Assembly: GCA_947303785.1 (NCBI GenBank)
Contig: CAMYZH010000005.1
Location: 1-50,050, forward strand
Reading direction: 5' to 3'
DNA from: an uncultured Clostridium sp.
Lineage (GTDB): Bacteria > Bacillota > Clostridia > TANB77 > CAG-508
Length of the DNA stretch: 50,050 nucleotides
Under the pieces are notes generated by a model. The model worked only from the letters and a program-made list of their open reading frames with translations, did not search any database and had not been told where the DNA came from. A program made the position numbers and the translations under genes. Every line of letters begins with the position of its first letter. Position 1 is the first letter of the stretch. This document shows positions 41,894 through 50,050 of the stretch, one piece after another.

Positions 41894-42017
41894 AATTTTT
41901 TTCCTCATAATATATGCAATCACTATTTGTACTTAAAGTTTTTGTTGTAACTTGATCAAAATTACAAAAACCATTATTTTGATAAATACAATTATTTGAA
42001 CATTGAATATTTGTCAA
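41892..42017 (-). CDS. 41-aa Cys-rich small protein
   Basis: TTG start after GAGGTG: MTNIQCSNNCIYQNNGFCNFDQVTTKTLSTNSDCIYYEEKN. Confidence 0.6.
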   Translation of the reverse strand: MTNIQCSNNCIYQNNGFCNFDQVTTKTLSTNSDCIYYEEKN

Positions 42018-42045
42018 AGCACATATCACCTCTTCTTAAAAGATA

Positions 42046-42690
42046 TTATATGCAATTTTTGTTTTTATATTCATTACAATAATTTGTTATAGGGCATTTA
42101 TCACATTTAGGAGATCTTGCCATGCAAGTATATCTTCCATGCCAAACAAATAAATGATTTACATCAACCCAATCTTTTTTGTTAAACTGTTTTAAAAGAT
42201 CTTGCTCGACTTTTTCAGGTTCTTTTTGATTAGAAAAACCAATTTTGCAGGAAATGCGCCTGCAATGTGTATCTACTGCAATCCCTTGAGCATCGTTAAA
42301 TGCTTCAAGCATAATAACATTTGCACTTTTACGGCCAATTCCAGGAAGCCTCATCAATTGTTCCATATTATTTGGTACAATTGAATTATATTCATTGACT
42401 ATCATTTTGCTACAAGCTAGCGCATTTTTTGCTTTATTTTTATAAAAGCCACAAGGATGAATTATTTCTTCTAATTTTTTAATATCCATTTTTGCCATTT
42501 TTTCAGGTGTTCCATAGTCTTTGAAAAGAAGTGGAGTAGTTTTATTTACTCTTTCATCAGTGCATTGCGCAGAGAGCATTACAGCAATGACGATTTGAAA
42601 TGGCGTTTCAAAATTTAAGCTACATGTTGCATCTGGATAAAATTTACGTAATATATTTAGTATAGTTAATGCTTCTTTTTTATTTTTCAT
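42046..42690 (-). CDS. nth: Endonuclease III
   Basis: 'VMLSAQCTDERVNKTTPLLF', 'LMRLPGIGRKSANVIMLEAF', 'VDTHCRRISCKIGFS', FeS 'CMARSPKCDKCPITNYC'. Confidence 0.95.
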   Translation of the reverse strand: MKNKKEALTILNILRKFYPDATCSLNFETPFQIVIAVMLSAQCTDERVNKTTPLLFKDYGTPEKMAKMDIKKLEEIIHPCGFYKNKAKNALACSKMIVNEYNSIVPNNMEQLMRLPGIGRKSANVIMLEAFNDAQGIAVDTHCRRISCKIGFSNQKEPEKVEQDLLKQFNKKDWVDVNHLFVWHGRYTCMARSPKCDKCPITNYCNEYKNKNCI

Positions 42691-42771
42691 ATATTCTCCA
42701 ATTTGTTATTTTATTGAACATAATTATATACTAAAACATAGAATATATAAAGATGTTGGGAGGTAAAAATA

Positions 42772-42924
42772 ATGTTTAAAGGTTTAAAGAAAACTTTTGG
42801 AGTAAGTTTAATTGGATTTGGAGTGGGAACAATTTTGGTATTATTACTCCCAGTAACGTGGTGGCTTATAATTATTGGAGTAGCAATGATTCTGATGGGA
42901 TTTGTGTGGCTATTTAATGGATAG
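42772..42924 (+). CDS. 50-aa small membrane protein
   Basis: RBS ggaggtaa; MFKGLKKTFGVSLIGFGVGTILVLLLPVTWWLIIIGVAMILMGFVWLFNG. Confidence 0.6.
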   Translation: MFKGLKKTFGVSLIGFGVGTILVLLLPVTWWLIIIGVAMILMGFVWLFNG

Positions 42925-42957
42925 ATTTTAAGTTAAAAAGAAAAGGATGTGATTTGC

Positions 42958-43032
42958 ATGAAAGTTGTTGTAAAAAAATCTCCAAAGTTTTTGAGTGGAT
43001 TTTTAAAATTAATATTTGGAATAAAAAAATAA
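42958..43032 (+). CDS. spoVM: Stage V sporulation protein M (24 aa)
   Basis: MKVVVKKSPKFLSGFLKLIFGIKK resembles the B. subtilis SpoVM pattern MKFYTIKLPKFLGGIVRAMLGSF..; adjacent to rpmB as in B. subtilis; below the ORF-track cutoff. Confidence 0.85.
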   Translation: MKVVVKKSPKFLSGFLKLIFGIKK

Positions 43033-43101
43033 CATATTACAATTATTATACATGATTACTATAAAAGCGAGACAATTATATTTATATTTTTAGAAAAGAA
43101 A

Positions 43102-43155
43102 AAGGAACGCTTAATTTTACAAATCATATTGATATTGCAAAATTAAACGTTCCTT
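43102..43155. terminator. Bidirectional terminator between spoVM and rpmB
   Basis: AAGGAACGCTTAATTTT / AAAATTAAACGTTCCTT hairpin, one mismatch. Confidence 0.7.
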
Positions 43156-43186
43156 GATTTTACATGTAAAACGTTTATTTAATATA

Positions 43187-43384
43187 CTAAGCTCTAACTA
43201 CTTTTCCAGAACGTAGGCACTTAGAACATACTTCTATTCTTTTTGGTTGTCCATCAACTATAGCTTTAACTTTTCTTAAATTAGCTCTAAAAGTTCTTGT
43301 AGATCTTTTACTAATGTGAGAACGAGTGATACTTAATTGATTTCCAAAATTTACGCTTTTACCGCAAACTGCACATTTTGCCAT
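43187..43384 (-). CDS. rpmB: 50S ribosomal protein L28
   Basis: 'MAKCAVCGKSVNFGNQLSITRSHISKRSTRTFRANLRKVKAIVDGQPKRIEVCSKCLRSGKVVRA'. Confidence 0.95.
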   Translation of the reverse strand: MAKCAVCGKSVNFGNQLSITRSHISKRSTRTFRANLRKVKAIVDGQPKRIEVCSKCLRSGKVVRA

Positions 43385-43485
43385 GACTTCATGCACCTCC
43401 ATTTACTTTATTTAAACTGACTAGTATTTAATATAGCACAGTTTTTTCAAAAAAACAAGTGGTTTGAAGAAAAAAGTATTATATT

Positions 43486-44152
43486 TCAGCGTAAGTGGTC
43501 TTTTGCAGATTCCTCTACTACTGAAGGTGGAATACCAAAAGCAATAGAACATTCCTTAAATCCTTCTTCTTTTAATTTATTTTTTATTTCTTTTACTCGT
43601 GCTTGAATTTCTGGTGTTGTAAGATATCCGGTTTGTATATCATATGCAACAATTGTTTTGTCTTCATGTAGGCAGGGTATTATGTGCTTTGTATTTATTA
43701 TACTACCTGATAGACTTTCAAAAAATATATTATCTTGTGAGAATATATCTCCTTCTGCAAGTATTATACTTTCAAGAGGCAGACTTTTAAATTCTGCTCC
43801 ACAAAGTCTTGCAATTGCCTCAAAATCAATCATATCTTGTGAGAATTCTTGTTGTAATTTATCACTAGGTTGGCAGAGACCATATTCTTGTAGTTTTTCA
43901 TATACTTTGGCAGATGAGGTACAAAAATCAGATTTGCCATTTATTGAAAGATTATAAATACAGATTTCTCTTATAGGATAGAGTATAGCTTGTCCGTTAG
44001 GTAAAGTAAATACACATTCCCCAGCAAAGTATTTATTAAATTTTTCTCTTTCAGAATTTTCAAGAACAGGTTCTACGTTTGTATTTAGTGTTTTTCCGAG
44101 TATGTGATTTTGGTACTTCTTTAAAATATGTTGTTAAAATTTTTTCTGCCAT
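43486..44152 (-). CDS. Hypothetical 221-aa protein; requires +1 shift at CGG (44096-44098)
   Basis: RBS GGAGGTAATATG at 44152 begins a 30-aa 0-frame ORF; after CGG the +1 frame runs stop-free to 43486: MAEKILTTYFKEVPKSHT-GKTLNTNVEPVLENSEREKFNKYFAGECVFTLPNGQAILYP...AKDHLR. Confidence 0.78.
44095..44098 (-). other. Putative +1 recoding site: ACT CGGA
   Basis: 0-frame stop TGA at 44060-44062; +1 frame open for ~200 codons. Confidence 0.75.
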
Positions 44153-44304
44153 ATTACCTCCAAATTTTTTTTTAATTATACCATAAATAAATATATTTGA
44201 TAAAATTATTTAAAAAATAATGCTAAATTTATATCATATAAAAAATTATAGACACTTTTTTTTATAAATGATAGAATTTATTTATAAAGATAATAGAGGT
44301 ATAT

Positions 44305-45321
44305 ATGAAGAAAAAATATTTATTATTAATTATATTAATTACTGTTATAATATTTGGACTTGCTTTTTTAGGAATTAGAATACATATGTCTAAAATTAAT
44401 AAAGAAGAGATAGATAAAAGTATACATGGAATTGTTATAAGTGATGATGTCCCTTTTTACAAAAAGGCAGAAAAAGAAAATGTTAAACAAATAAAATTAC
44501 TTTCTAAAGGTGAACAAGTATATATTTTAGATGAATTTGAGTCAGATGATATTGAATGGTATAAAATAAAAGTAGATGGAAAAATAAATGGATATGTTAG
44601 AGCAGAATATGTTCAATATTATAAGGAAATAAATTCCGAAAAATCTTTAGTTGTAGATGTTTCACAATTTAATAAAGAAAAAAATTTTGATGATATGAAT
44701 GACTTTGAAGTTTTTTTATTAAAAAATAAAATTAGTTATGTATATATTCGAGCTGGTGGGAGAGGATATGGTTCTAAAGGAAATTTTTATTATGATAAAA
44801 ACTATGAAGAATATATACAAGCTTGTGAATATTTAAAAATTCCATATGGTTTCTATTTTTTAGATGAAGCTTTAAATGATGAAGAAATTGAAGAAGAGGT
44901 TGAATTTATTAAAAAATTTTTAAAGGAAAATAGTGGGAAACATTGTATTTTGCCTGTTGCATTAGATGTTGAAAAACATGATGGAGTAGGAAGAGCTGAT
45001 AATATTTGGGAGAAGAGGTCTGAATTAGTTCAGAAATTAATTAATAGGTTAAATGAAGAAAATATAAACAATATATTATATACAAATGCTCAAACAGCAA
45101 ATTTATATTTGAGTGATTTAAAAACAAAATTCTGGATTGCTTATTATCCTGAAGAAGGAAAAATTCCAACTTATTGGTATTTTGATACAAATCAAGATGG
45201 AGCATCAAATTCTAGAATGCAAAAAAACACTATTGGCTGGCAATTTACAGAACATGGAGCTGGTGATGAGGTGTCAGAAGATATTGATTTATCACTTTTT
45301 GTAAAGGATTTTTATAAATAA
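44305..45321 (+). CDS. GH25-type lysozyme with N-terminal signal anchor and SH3-like region
   Basis: 'LVVDVSQFNKEKNFDDM', 'YVYIRAGGRGYGSKGNFYYDKNYEEYIQACEYLKIPYGFYFLDEALNDEE', 'LPVALDVEKHDG', 'GWQFTEHG'. Confidence 0.85.
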   Translation: MKKKYLLLIILITVIIFGLAFLGIRIHMSKINKEEIDKSIHGIVISDDVPFYKKAEKENVKQIKLLSKGEQVYILDEFESDDIEWYKIKVDGKINGYVRAEYVQYYKEINSEKSLVVDVSQFNKEKNFDDMNDFEVFLLKNKISYVYIRAGGRGYGSKGNFYYDKNYEEYIQACEYLKIPYGFYFLDEALNDEEIEEEVEFIKKFLKENSGKHCILPVALDVEKHDGVGRADNIWEKRSELVQKLINRLNEENINNILYTNAQTANLYLSDLKTKFWIAYYPEEGKIPTYWYFDTNQDGASNSRMQKNTIGWQFTEHGAGDEVSEDIDLSLFVKDFYK

Positions 45322-45373
45322 AAAAATATACAATTTAATTGAAAGTATATAAAATGTAATACTTTTTTTAAAA

Positions 45374-46621
45374 ATGAATATACATAGAAAAAGAAAGGAC
45401 GGATTTAGAGATATGAGAAGAAAAATCTGTATTGTTTTTTTATGTATATTTTTATTTTTTTTAAATACATGTAAGGCAACATATATTACAATTCCTACAT
45501 GGTCTGAAAATAGCTTGGTTGAAGTATCAAGTGGTAATATAGGAGAAAATTTCTTAGAACTTAATTGTGAGTCTGCAATTTTGATTTCACAAGATACAGG
45601 TGAAGTTTTATATGAACATAATAGTCATGAAAAGCTAAGACCAGCAAGTGTTACAAAGGTGATGACAATATTGCTTATAATGGAAGAAATTGATTCTGGA
45701 AGATTATCTTATAATGATAAGGTCACTTGTAGTGAAAATGCTTCTAAAATGGGAGGTTCACAAATTTGGCTTGATCCTACAGAAGAACTAACTGTAGATG
45801 AAATGTTAAAAGCAATATGTGTTGTATCTGCTAATGATTGCACTGTAGCAATGGCAGAACATATTGCTGGAAGTGAAGAACTATTTGTTGAAAGAATGAA
45901 TCAAAGAGCTAAAGAACTTGGAATGAATGATACTAACTTTAAAAACTGCCACGGAATTGATGAAGATGGCCATGAGACATCAAGTTTTGATATATCACTT
46001 ATGTCTAGAGAATTACTTTTAAACCATCCAGATATAAAAAAATATACTACTATTTGGATGGATTCGCTAAGAAATGGAGAATCAGAACTTGTTAATACTA
46101 ATAAATTAATAAAAAATTATCAAGGAGCAACTGGGCTTAAAACTGGTTCAACTTCACTAGCATTATTTAATTTATCAGCTAGTGCTACAAGAGATGATTT
46201 ATCACTAATTGCTGTTATTATGAGAGCTCCTACAACAAAAGATAGATTTAGTTGCGCGAGAAAACTATTAGATTATGGATTTAGTAATTATGAATATAAA
46301 AAATTTGCGACTAAAGATGAGGACGTTTTGAAAGTACAAATTGCCAAAGGTTTAGAAAATGAAGTTAGTGTAAAATATTTAAATAATGCTGGAAAAGTTA
46401 TGGAAAAAAAGAGCGATTCAAATTTCGAACAAGAAATAATTATGAATCAAAATATTGTAGCACCAATAAAAAAAGGGGAAATTCTTGGAAGAGTGAATTT
46501 TAAAATTGATGGGGAAATAGTTGGGTATAGTGATTTAGTTGCAACAAAAAATATTGAAAAGATAGGAATTTTTTCTATGGGAAATATGATATTAAAAAAA
46601 TGGTTTTATTTATTTAGATAA
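45374..46621 (+). CDS. D-alanyl-D-alanine carboxypeptidase (DacF/PBP5-type)
   Basis: 'RPASVTKVMTILLIMEEI', 'SANDCTVAMAEHIAGSEE', 'TGLKTGSTSLALFNLSASA'; alternative start 45414. Confidence 0.93.
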   Translation: MNIHRKRKDGFRDMRRKICIVFLCIFLFFLNTCKATYITIPTWSENSLVEVSSGNIGENFLELNCESAILISQDTGEVLYEHNSHEKLRPASVTKVMTILLIMEEIDSGRLSYNDKVTCSENASKMGGSQIWLDPTEELTVDEMLKAICVVSANDCTVAMAEHIAGSEELFVERMNQRAKELGMNDTNFKNCHGIDEDGHETSSFDISLMSRELLLNHPDIKKYTTIWMDSLRNGESELVNTNKLIKNYQGATGLKTGSTSLALFNLSASATRDDLSLIAVIMRAPTTKDRFSCARKLLDYGFSNYEYKKFATKDEDVLKVQIAKGLENEVSVKYLNNAGKVMEKKSDSNFEQEIIMNQNIVAPIKKGEILGRVNFKIDGEIVGYSDLVATKNIEKIGIFSMGNMILKKWFYLFR

Positions 46622-46685
46622 TAAAATTGCAATAACAAAATTTTAGTATTATAATTGGAATGTAAATAAAAAATGGGGTGATTGT

Positions 46686-48002
46686 ATGAAGAAAAAGTTT
46701 TTATTTGCATTTTTTATAATTATGATAATTGCTGCAATTGGAATAGTGATTGTTGCGATTAAACAAAAGGATGATAATGATAATGACAGATCATTAGTAA
46801 CAGATATAAAGAACCTAGCTAAGTCAATTTATGATTTTGGAAATACACCATTATCTTATAATGATATAAGTTATTCAAATGACAATACATTTTATTTAGA
46901 TGATGAAAACATGTATGTTAAAGATGATGTAGGAACATGGAGATATGTTGATGGAGATTTTTCTTCTATGGGAATATGGAATTACCCTGAAGGAACATAT
47001 CAATCAAAACCTAATATTGGAGGAGTATATTTTTATTATAAAACAAATGATGGAGATGTATTTTATACAAGGTCTGAAAACTATGATGATTGGGAAAAAG
47101 TAAATTTGACAGAAGAAGCGGGAGTTCCAAAATATTCAACAGTTCAATATATAAGAATATATGGAAATTACGGTTTAATTTTTTATACAAGAGCTGGAGG
47201 AAAAGGAGAGATAATAACTACAAGCTCTCAAGGGAAAAAATGGGAAAAACTTAATTTGGATTTTGAATTAGATAGAAATACGCAAATTACTTTTTTAAAT
47301 AATTTTGGAATGTGTGTTGATGGTTTTATTAGAGTTCCAAGCTCAGATGGAGAAAAATGTGATTTATATATGTGTAATCAGTTGGGGTTAGATGATTTTA
47401 AAAAAGTTAATGTTAAAACAAATCAAGGTGTTGACCAATCATTAGACTATTATTATATGCCAGAGTATTATGATGATATGACTATACATTTAAAAGTTGG
47501 TAGAGATGAAGCAGATTTAGATACTGAAAATTTTGTGTTTGAACCAAGTATGAAAGAATGGATTACAGAGGAATCTTATGCAAATCGAAAGGCTTCAAAA
47601 TTATTTGAAAATAATGTGATAGAAGATAAAAGAAATAAAATGATAGAAAATCTAGAAGAGAAAGTATTTGTATTAGATATTAAAAATTATGCTCCAGATT
47701 CTGATAAAATTCAAATATCTGAAAACAAGGCAAAAGAAATTGCTCAAATAGGTTTTACAGAATCAGCTTTGAGAATTGCTGGAGAAGGAACTGAAAATAA
47801 AAAAAGTGAAACTATAAAAGTTGAAGAAGTATATCCTAATAATTATTTTACTAGAAAGAGTAGAGAAGCTGATTATACTAATTTCGCGGTAAAAAGAACA
47901 GCTTATGTTATTACAAGAACAAACGATATGGGAAATGGGGTATCAATTTTTGTTGATGCAACTACTGGTTTAATTATTGGTGGAAAAGCTTTTGGCGATT
48001 AG
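46686..48002 (+). CDS. Hypothetical signal-anchored protein
   Basis: ORF with RBS ggggtgatt and N-terminal TM helix; no family recognised. Confidence 0.6.
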   Translation: MKKKFLFAFFIIMIIAAIGIVIVAIKQKDDNDNDRSLVTDIKNLAKSIYDFGNTPLSYNDISYSNDNTFYLDDENMYVKDDVGTWRYVDGDFSSMGIWNYPEGTYQSKPNIGGVYFYYKTNDGDVFYTRSENYDDWEKVNLTEEAGVPKYSTVQYIRIYGNYGLIFYTRAGGKGEIITTSSQGKKWEKLNLDFELDRNTQITFLNNFGMCVDGFIRVPSSDGEKCDLYMCNQLGLDDFKKVNVKTNQGVDQSLDYYYMPEYYDDMTIHLKVGRDEADLDTENFVFEPSMKEWITEESYANRKASKLFENNVIEDKRNKMIENLEEKVFVLDIKNYAPDSDKIQISENKAKEIAQIGFTESALRIAGEGTENKKSETIKVEEVYPNNYFTRKSREADYTNFAVKRTAYVITRTNDMGNGVSIFVDATTGLIIGGKAFGD

Positions 48003-48012
48003 ATTTCAAAGT

Positions 48013-48106
48013 GGAGAAGTATCGAAGTGGTCATAACGAGGCTGACTCGAAATCAGTTTGTCAGTTTTTAGCTGGCACGTGGGTTCGAATCCCACCTTCT
48101 CCGCCA
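48013..48106 (+). tRNA. tRNA-Ser (CGA)
   Basis: GGAGAAG...CTTCTCC acceptor, anticodon loop CTCGAAA, long variable arm, GGGTTCGAATCCC T-arm, encoded CCA. Confidence 0.95.
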
Positions 48107-48128
48107 CAAAATATTGATATTACAGTGA

Positions 48129-48157
48129 TTGACAAAACAAAAAAATCAAAGTATAAT
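48129..48157 (+). promoter_or_regulatory. Consensus sigma-A promoter
   Basis: TTGACA - 17 nt - TATAAT upstream of the 48194 ORF. Confidence 0.8.
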
Positions 48158-48193
48158 ATATTGTGTAACTTTGTTAGAAAGGAGTACTAAAAT

Positions 48194-48370
48194 ATGTTAG
48201 CTAAATCATGGAAGAAAATTGGTTTACTTATATTAATAATTGCATGTTTAATAAATATCACATCAAAACTAGTTAAAAGAGTTTCTTTTACAGATAACGT
48301 AAAAAGTACTGTTAATAATGTAGTTACAAAAGTAAATGGAGAAGAAGAAAAAGAGAAAAAAGAAAAATAG
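48194..48370 (+). CDS. 58-aa small membrane protein
   Basis: RBS aaaggag; MLAKSWKKIGLLILIIACLINITSKLVKRVSFTDNVKSTVNNVVTKVNGEEEKEKKEK. Confidence 0.6.
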   Translation: MLAKSWKKIGLLILIIACLINITSKLVKRVSFTDNVKSTVNNVVTKVNGEEEKEKKEK

Positions 48371-48451
48371 GAAAAACATATTGAAAAAATAATAGAGTTG
48401 TGTTATTATATTAAAGATATTGTTAAGAAAAGTAAGGAAGAGGTGAATTAC

Positions 48452-48652
48452 ATGAAAGAAGGAATACATCCAAATTATGCAGCTGCTACAATTACTTGTG
48501 CATGTGGAAATGTAATGGAAACAAATTCAACAAAACAAGACATGAAAGTTGATATATGTTCAAAATGTCATCCATTCTGGACAGGAAACTTAAAAAGAGA
48601 AACAACAGGTGGTAGAGCTGATAGATTTAAGAAAAAATATGGATTACAATAA
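48452..48652 (+). CDS. rpmE: 50S ribosomal protein L31
   Basis: '[45 protein letters not shown]...[13 protein letters not shown]'. Confidence 0.95.
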   Translation: MKEGIHPNYAAATITCACGNVMETNSTKQDMKVDICSKCHPFWTGNLKRETTGGRADRFKKKYGLQ

Positions 48653-48659
48653 AAAAGAG

Positions 48660-48692
48660 AAGAATGCCAAAATAAAAAGCATTCTTTTTTTG
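48660..48692 (+). terminator. Terminator of rpmE
   Basis: AAGAATGC/GCATTCTT stem then T-run. Confidence 0.85.
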
Positions 48693-48711
48693 TACCCTTT
48701 TTTATTATTAA

Positions 48712-48881
48712 TTAAAGCTTAAAAAATAAACCAAAAATCGGAAGTAAAAGTCCGAAGAGTAGATAAAGTAAAAATTATTAATCCGCCGAAATTTATTTTG
48801 ATTTGTTTGATATTCATAAATTCCATAAGAAGAACTTTCTAAAAAACCATATATAGAAAGCAATATTATTATAATTTTCAT
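48712..48881 (-). CDS. ~56-aa small membrane protein downstream of the GerC-like gene; best read with two +1 shifts at CGG (48786-48788, 48752-48754)
   Basis: MKIIIILLSIYGFLESSSYGIYEYQTNQNKF-GGLIIFTLSTL-GLLLPIFGLFFKL: the +1/+1 reading is a clean hydrophobic helix; 0-frame gives RRINNFYFIYSSDFYFRF... Confidence 0.6.
48751..48754 (-). other. Putative +1 recoding site: CTT CGGA
   Basis: In frame only after the upstream shift at 48788; restores GLLLPIFGLFFKL. Confidence 0.55.
48785..48788 (-). other. Putative +1 recoding site: TTT CGGC (part of CGGCGG)
   Basis: +1 gives F-GGLIIFTLSTL; 0-frame would give tandem Arg. Confidence 0.55.
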
Positions 48882-48914
48882 ACAAAATTCCTTTATAAAA
48901 AAATTAACTAAAAT

Positions 48915-50046
48915 TTAGTTTTTTATAAATAATGATCCATAATCAAGATAAGTTTGAGATTCTACATTAAATTCAATTTCTGGATAAAGTTTGTTCCAAT
49001 CATATCTATCTAAATCATCTTGAAATAAAAAGTTTTTCCTAAAGTATCCTTTAAATCCGACAATATCACTATTATAGTCAAGAGAGGTCTTATATAAAAA
49101 ATTAGTAATATTTGTTTTTAAAAATTTATCAATTTCTAATTTTATTAATTTTTGATTATATTCATCTGATAAATCAAAATTGTTGCTAGATGATAAAAGT
49201 TTAGCTTCAATACAGATTTTGCAATCTGCAACTGGTTTCCCGATTTTTTAAATATACCTTTATTTTAGTATTTTGTGATTTAGAAATATTTATAGTCATT
49301 GGAACTTGAGAATATTCAGGATTATAAATTTCAATTGTAGCTCTATCAAAATTATTAGTTAAAATATTATAACAAAGAGTATCAATACCAGATAATCTTC
49401 CAACCATTTTATAATTCTTAAATACAGCAAGACCAAGACTTTCTATTGTATTTTCCTTTATATATGAGTATACTGCAACAGGTTCTTTTACATCATTTGT
49501 TGTATTTGCAAAAAAATCACTTAAATTACAAGGTGTTACATAAGATGTTGTTTTTGCAGAATTAATAAATGAATTATAAAACTTTGCAGAAACATCATCA
49601 ATTTTTGATGCAACTTCTAGAAATTCTTTAGCAGAAGACTGGCAAATTAGGACATTACAAGTTGGCCTGATTTCTATATTGTTACTTATAGTACTAATAA
49701 AACTTTCAAAACCAAGTTTAGCGAGTTCTTCAGATATTACAATTACAGAGCAATGTGAAAGATTTAGTTCATAAGTGTTTTCTAAATTTAACATTGCAAT
49801 TCCTAAATTAAATGAATTACAATTAACACTTTTTATTTCTGATGAGATTTTTGTTCCACCACCATCAGATAAGTCTGGTTTGGCTATTTGCAAGGTAAGA
49901 CAAAGAGGTTCTAGTTCAGAATCTGATTTATCAATTCCGATTGCGATAACATAAGATAGTTCTTCAACACTTCGAACATCATAAGCTGATGAAAACGTTG
50001 ATATTATCAATATTAATAGTGTAATTGCAACTAGTGTTTTTCTCAT
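48915..50046 (-). CDS. Ger(x)C-family spore germination protein; requires +1 shift at CGG (49240-49242)
   Basis: 'YDVRSVEELSYVIAIGIDKSD...LTLQIAKP' N-terminus; +1 frame adds ~108 aa GKPVADCKICIEAKL...IDKFLKTNITNFLYKTSLDYNSDIVGFKGYFRKN...DWNKLYPEIEFNVESQTYLDYGSLFIKN typical of the Ger(x)C C-terminal domain. Confidence 0.88.
49239..49242 (-). other. Putative +1 recoding site: AAT CGGG
   Basis: 0-frame stops 10 codons later at 49207; +1 frame open for 108 sense codons. Confidence 0.82.
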
Positions 50047-50050
50047 TGAC

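Noticed and set aside
43658-43957. 99-aa plus-strand ORF
   Set aside because: Lies opposite the recoded 43486-44152 minus-strand gene and has no RBS or domain.

Overview
AT-rich, spore-forming Firmicute/Clostridia-like chromosome segment. It carries mostly housekeeping genes (rsmE, yicC, remA, rpoZ, gmk, priA, def, fmt, Asp23/amaP/DUF2273, nusB, xseAB, fhs, sleB, efp, asd, rlmN, prpC/prkC, rpe, nth, spoVM, rpmB, dacF-like, rpmE), a ~12 kb surface-polysaccharide cluster (24.1-35.9 kb), tRNA-Trp, tRNA-Ser and a GerC-type germination gene at the right edge. The main discovery is a recoding pattern. I scanned every 'cgg' (+) and 'ccg' (-) by eye. Intact ORFs contain no in-frame CGG codon, yet six otherwise normal genes (priA with two sites, a DUF2273 gene, an M23 peptidase, an unknown gene at 43.5-44.2 kb, a GerC-like gene, and a small GerC-adjacent membrane protein with two sites) each contain an in-frame CGG. 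In each, the conserved or plausible continuation lies in the +1 frame, as if CGGN were read as one 4-nt codon (C skipped, GGN = Gly). Six sites are supported by continuation of the protein or domain and two by hydrophobicity only. This fits genome-wide +1 frameshifting (quadruplet decoding) at CGG better than random pseudogenisation, triplet reassignment or sequencing error. Two striking long inverted repeats (14138-14221 and 22676-22862) are also reported. No database or folding program was run.
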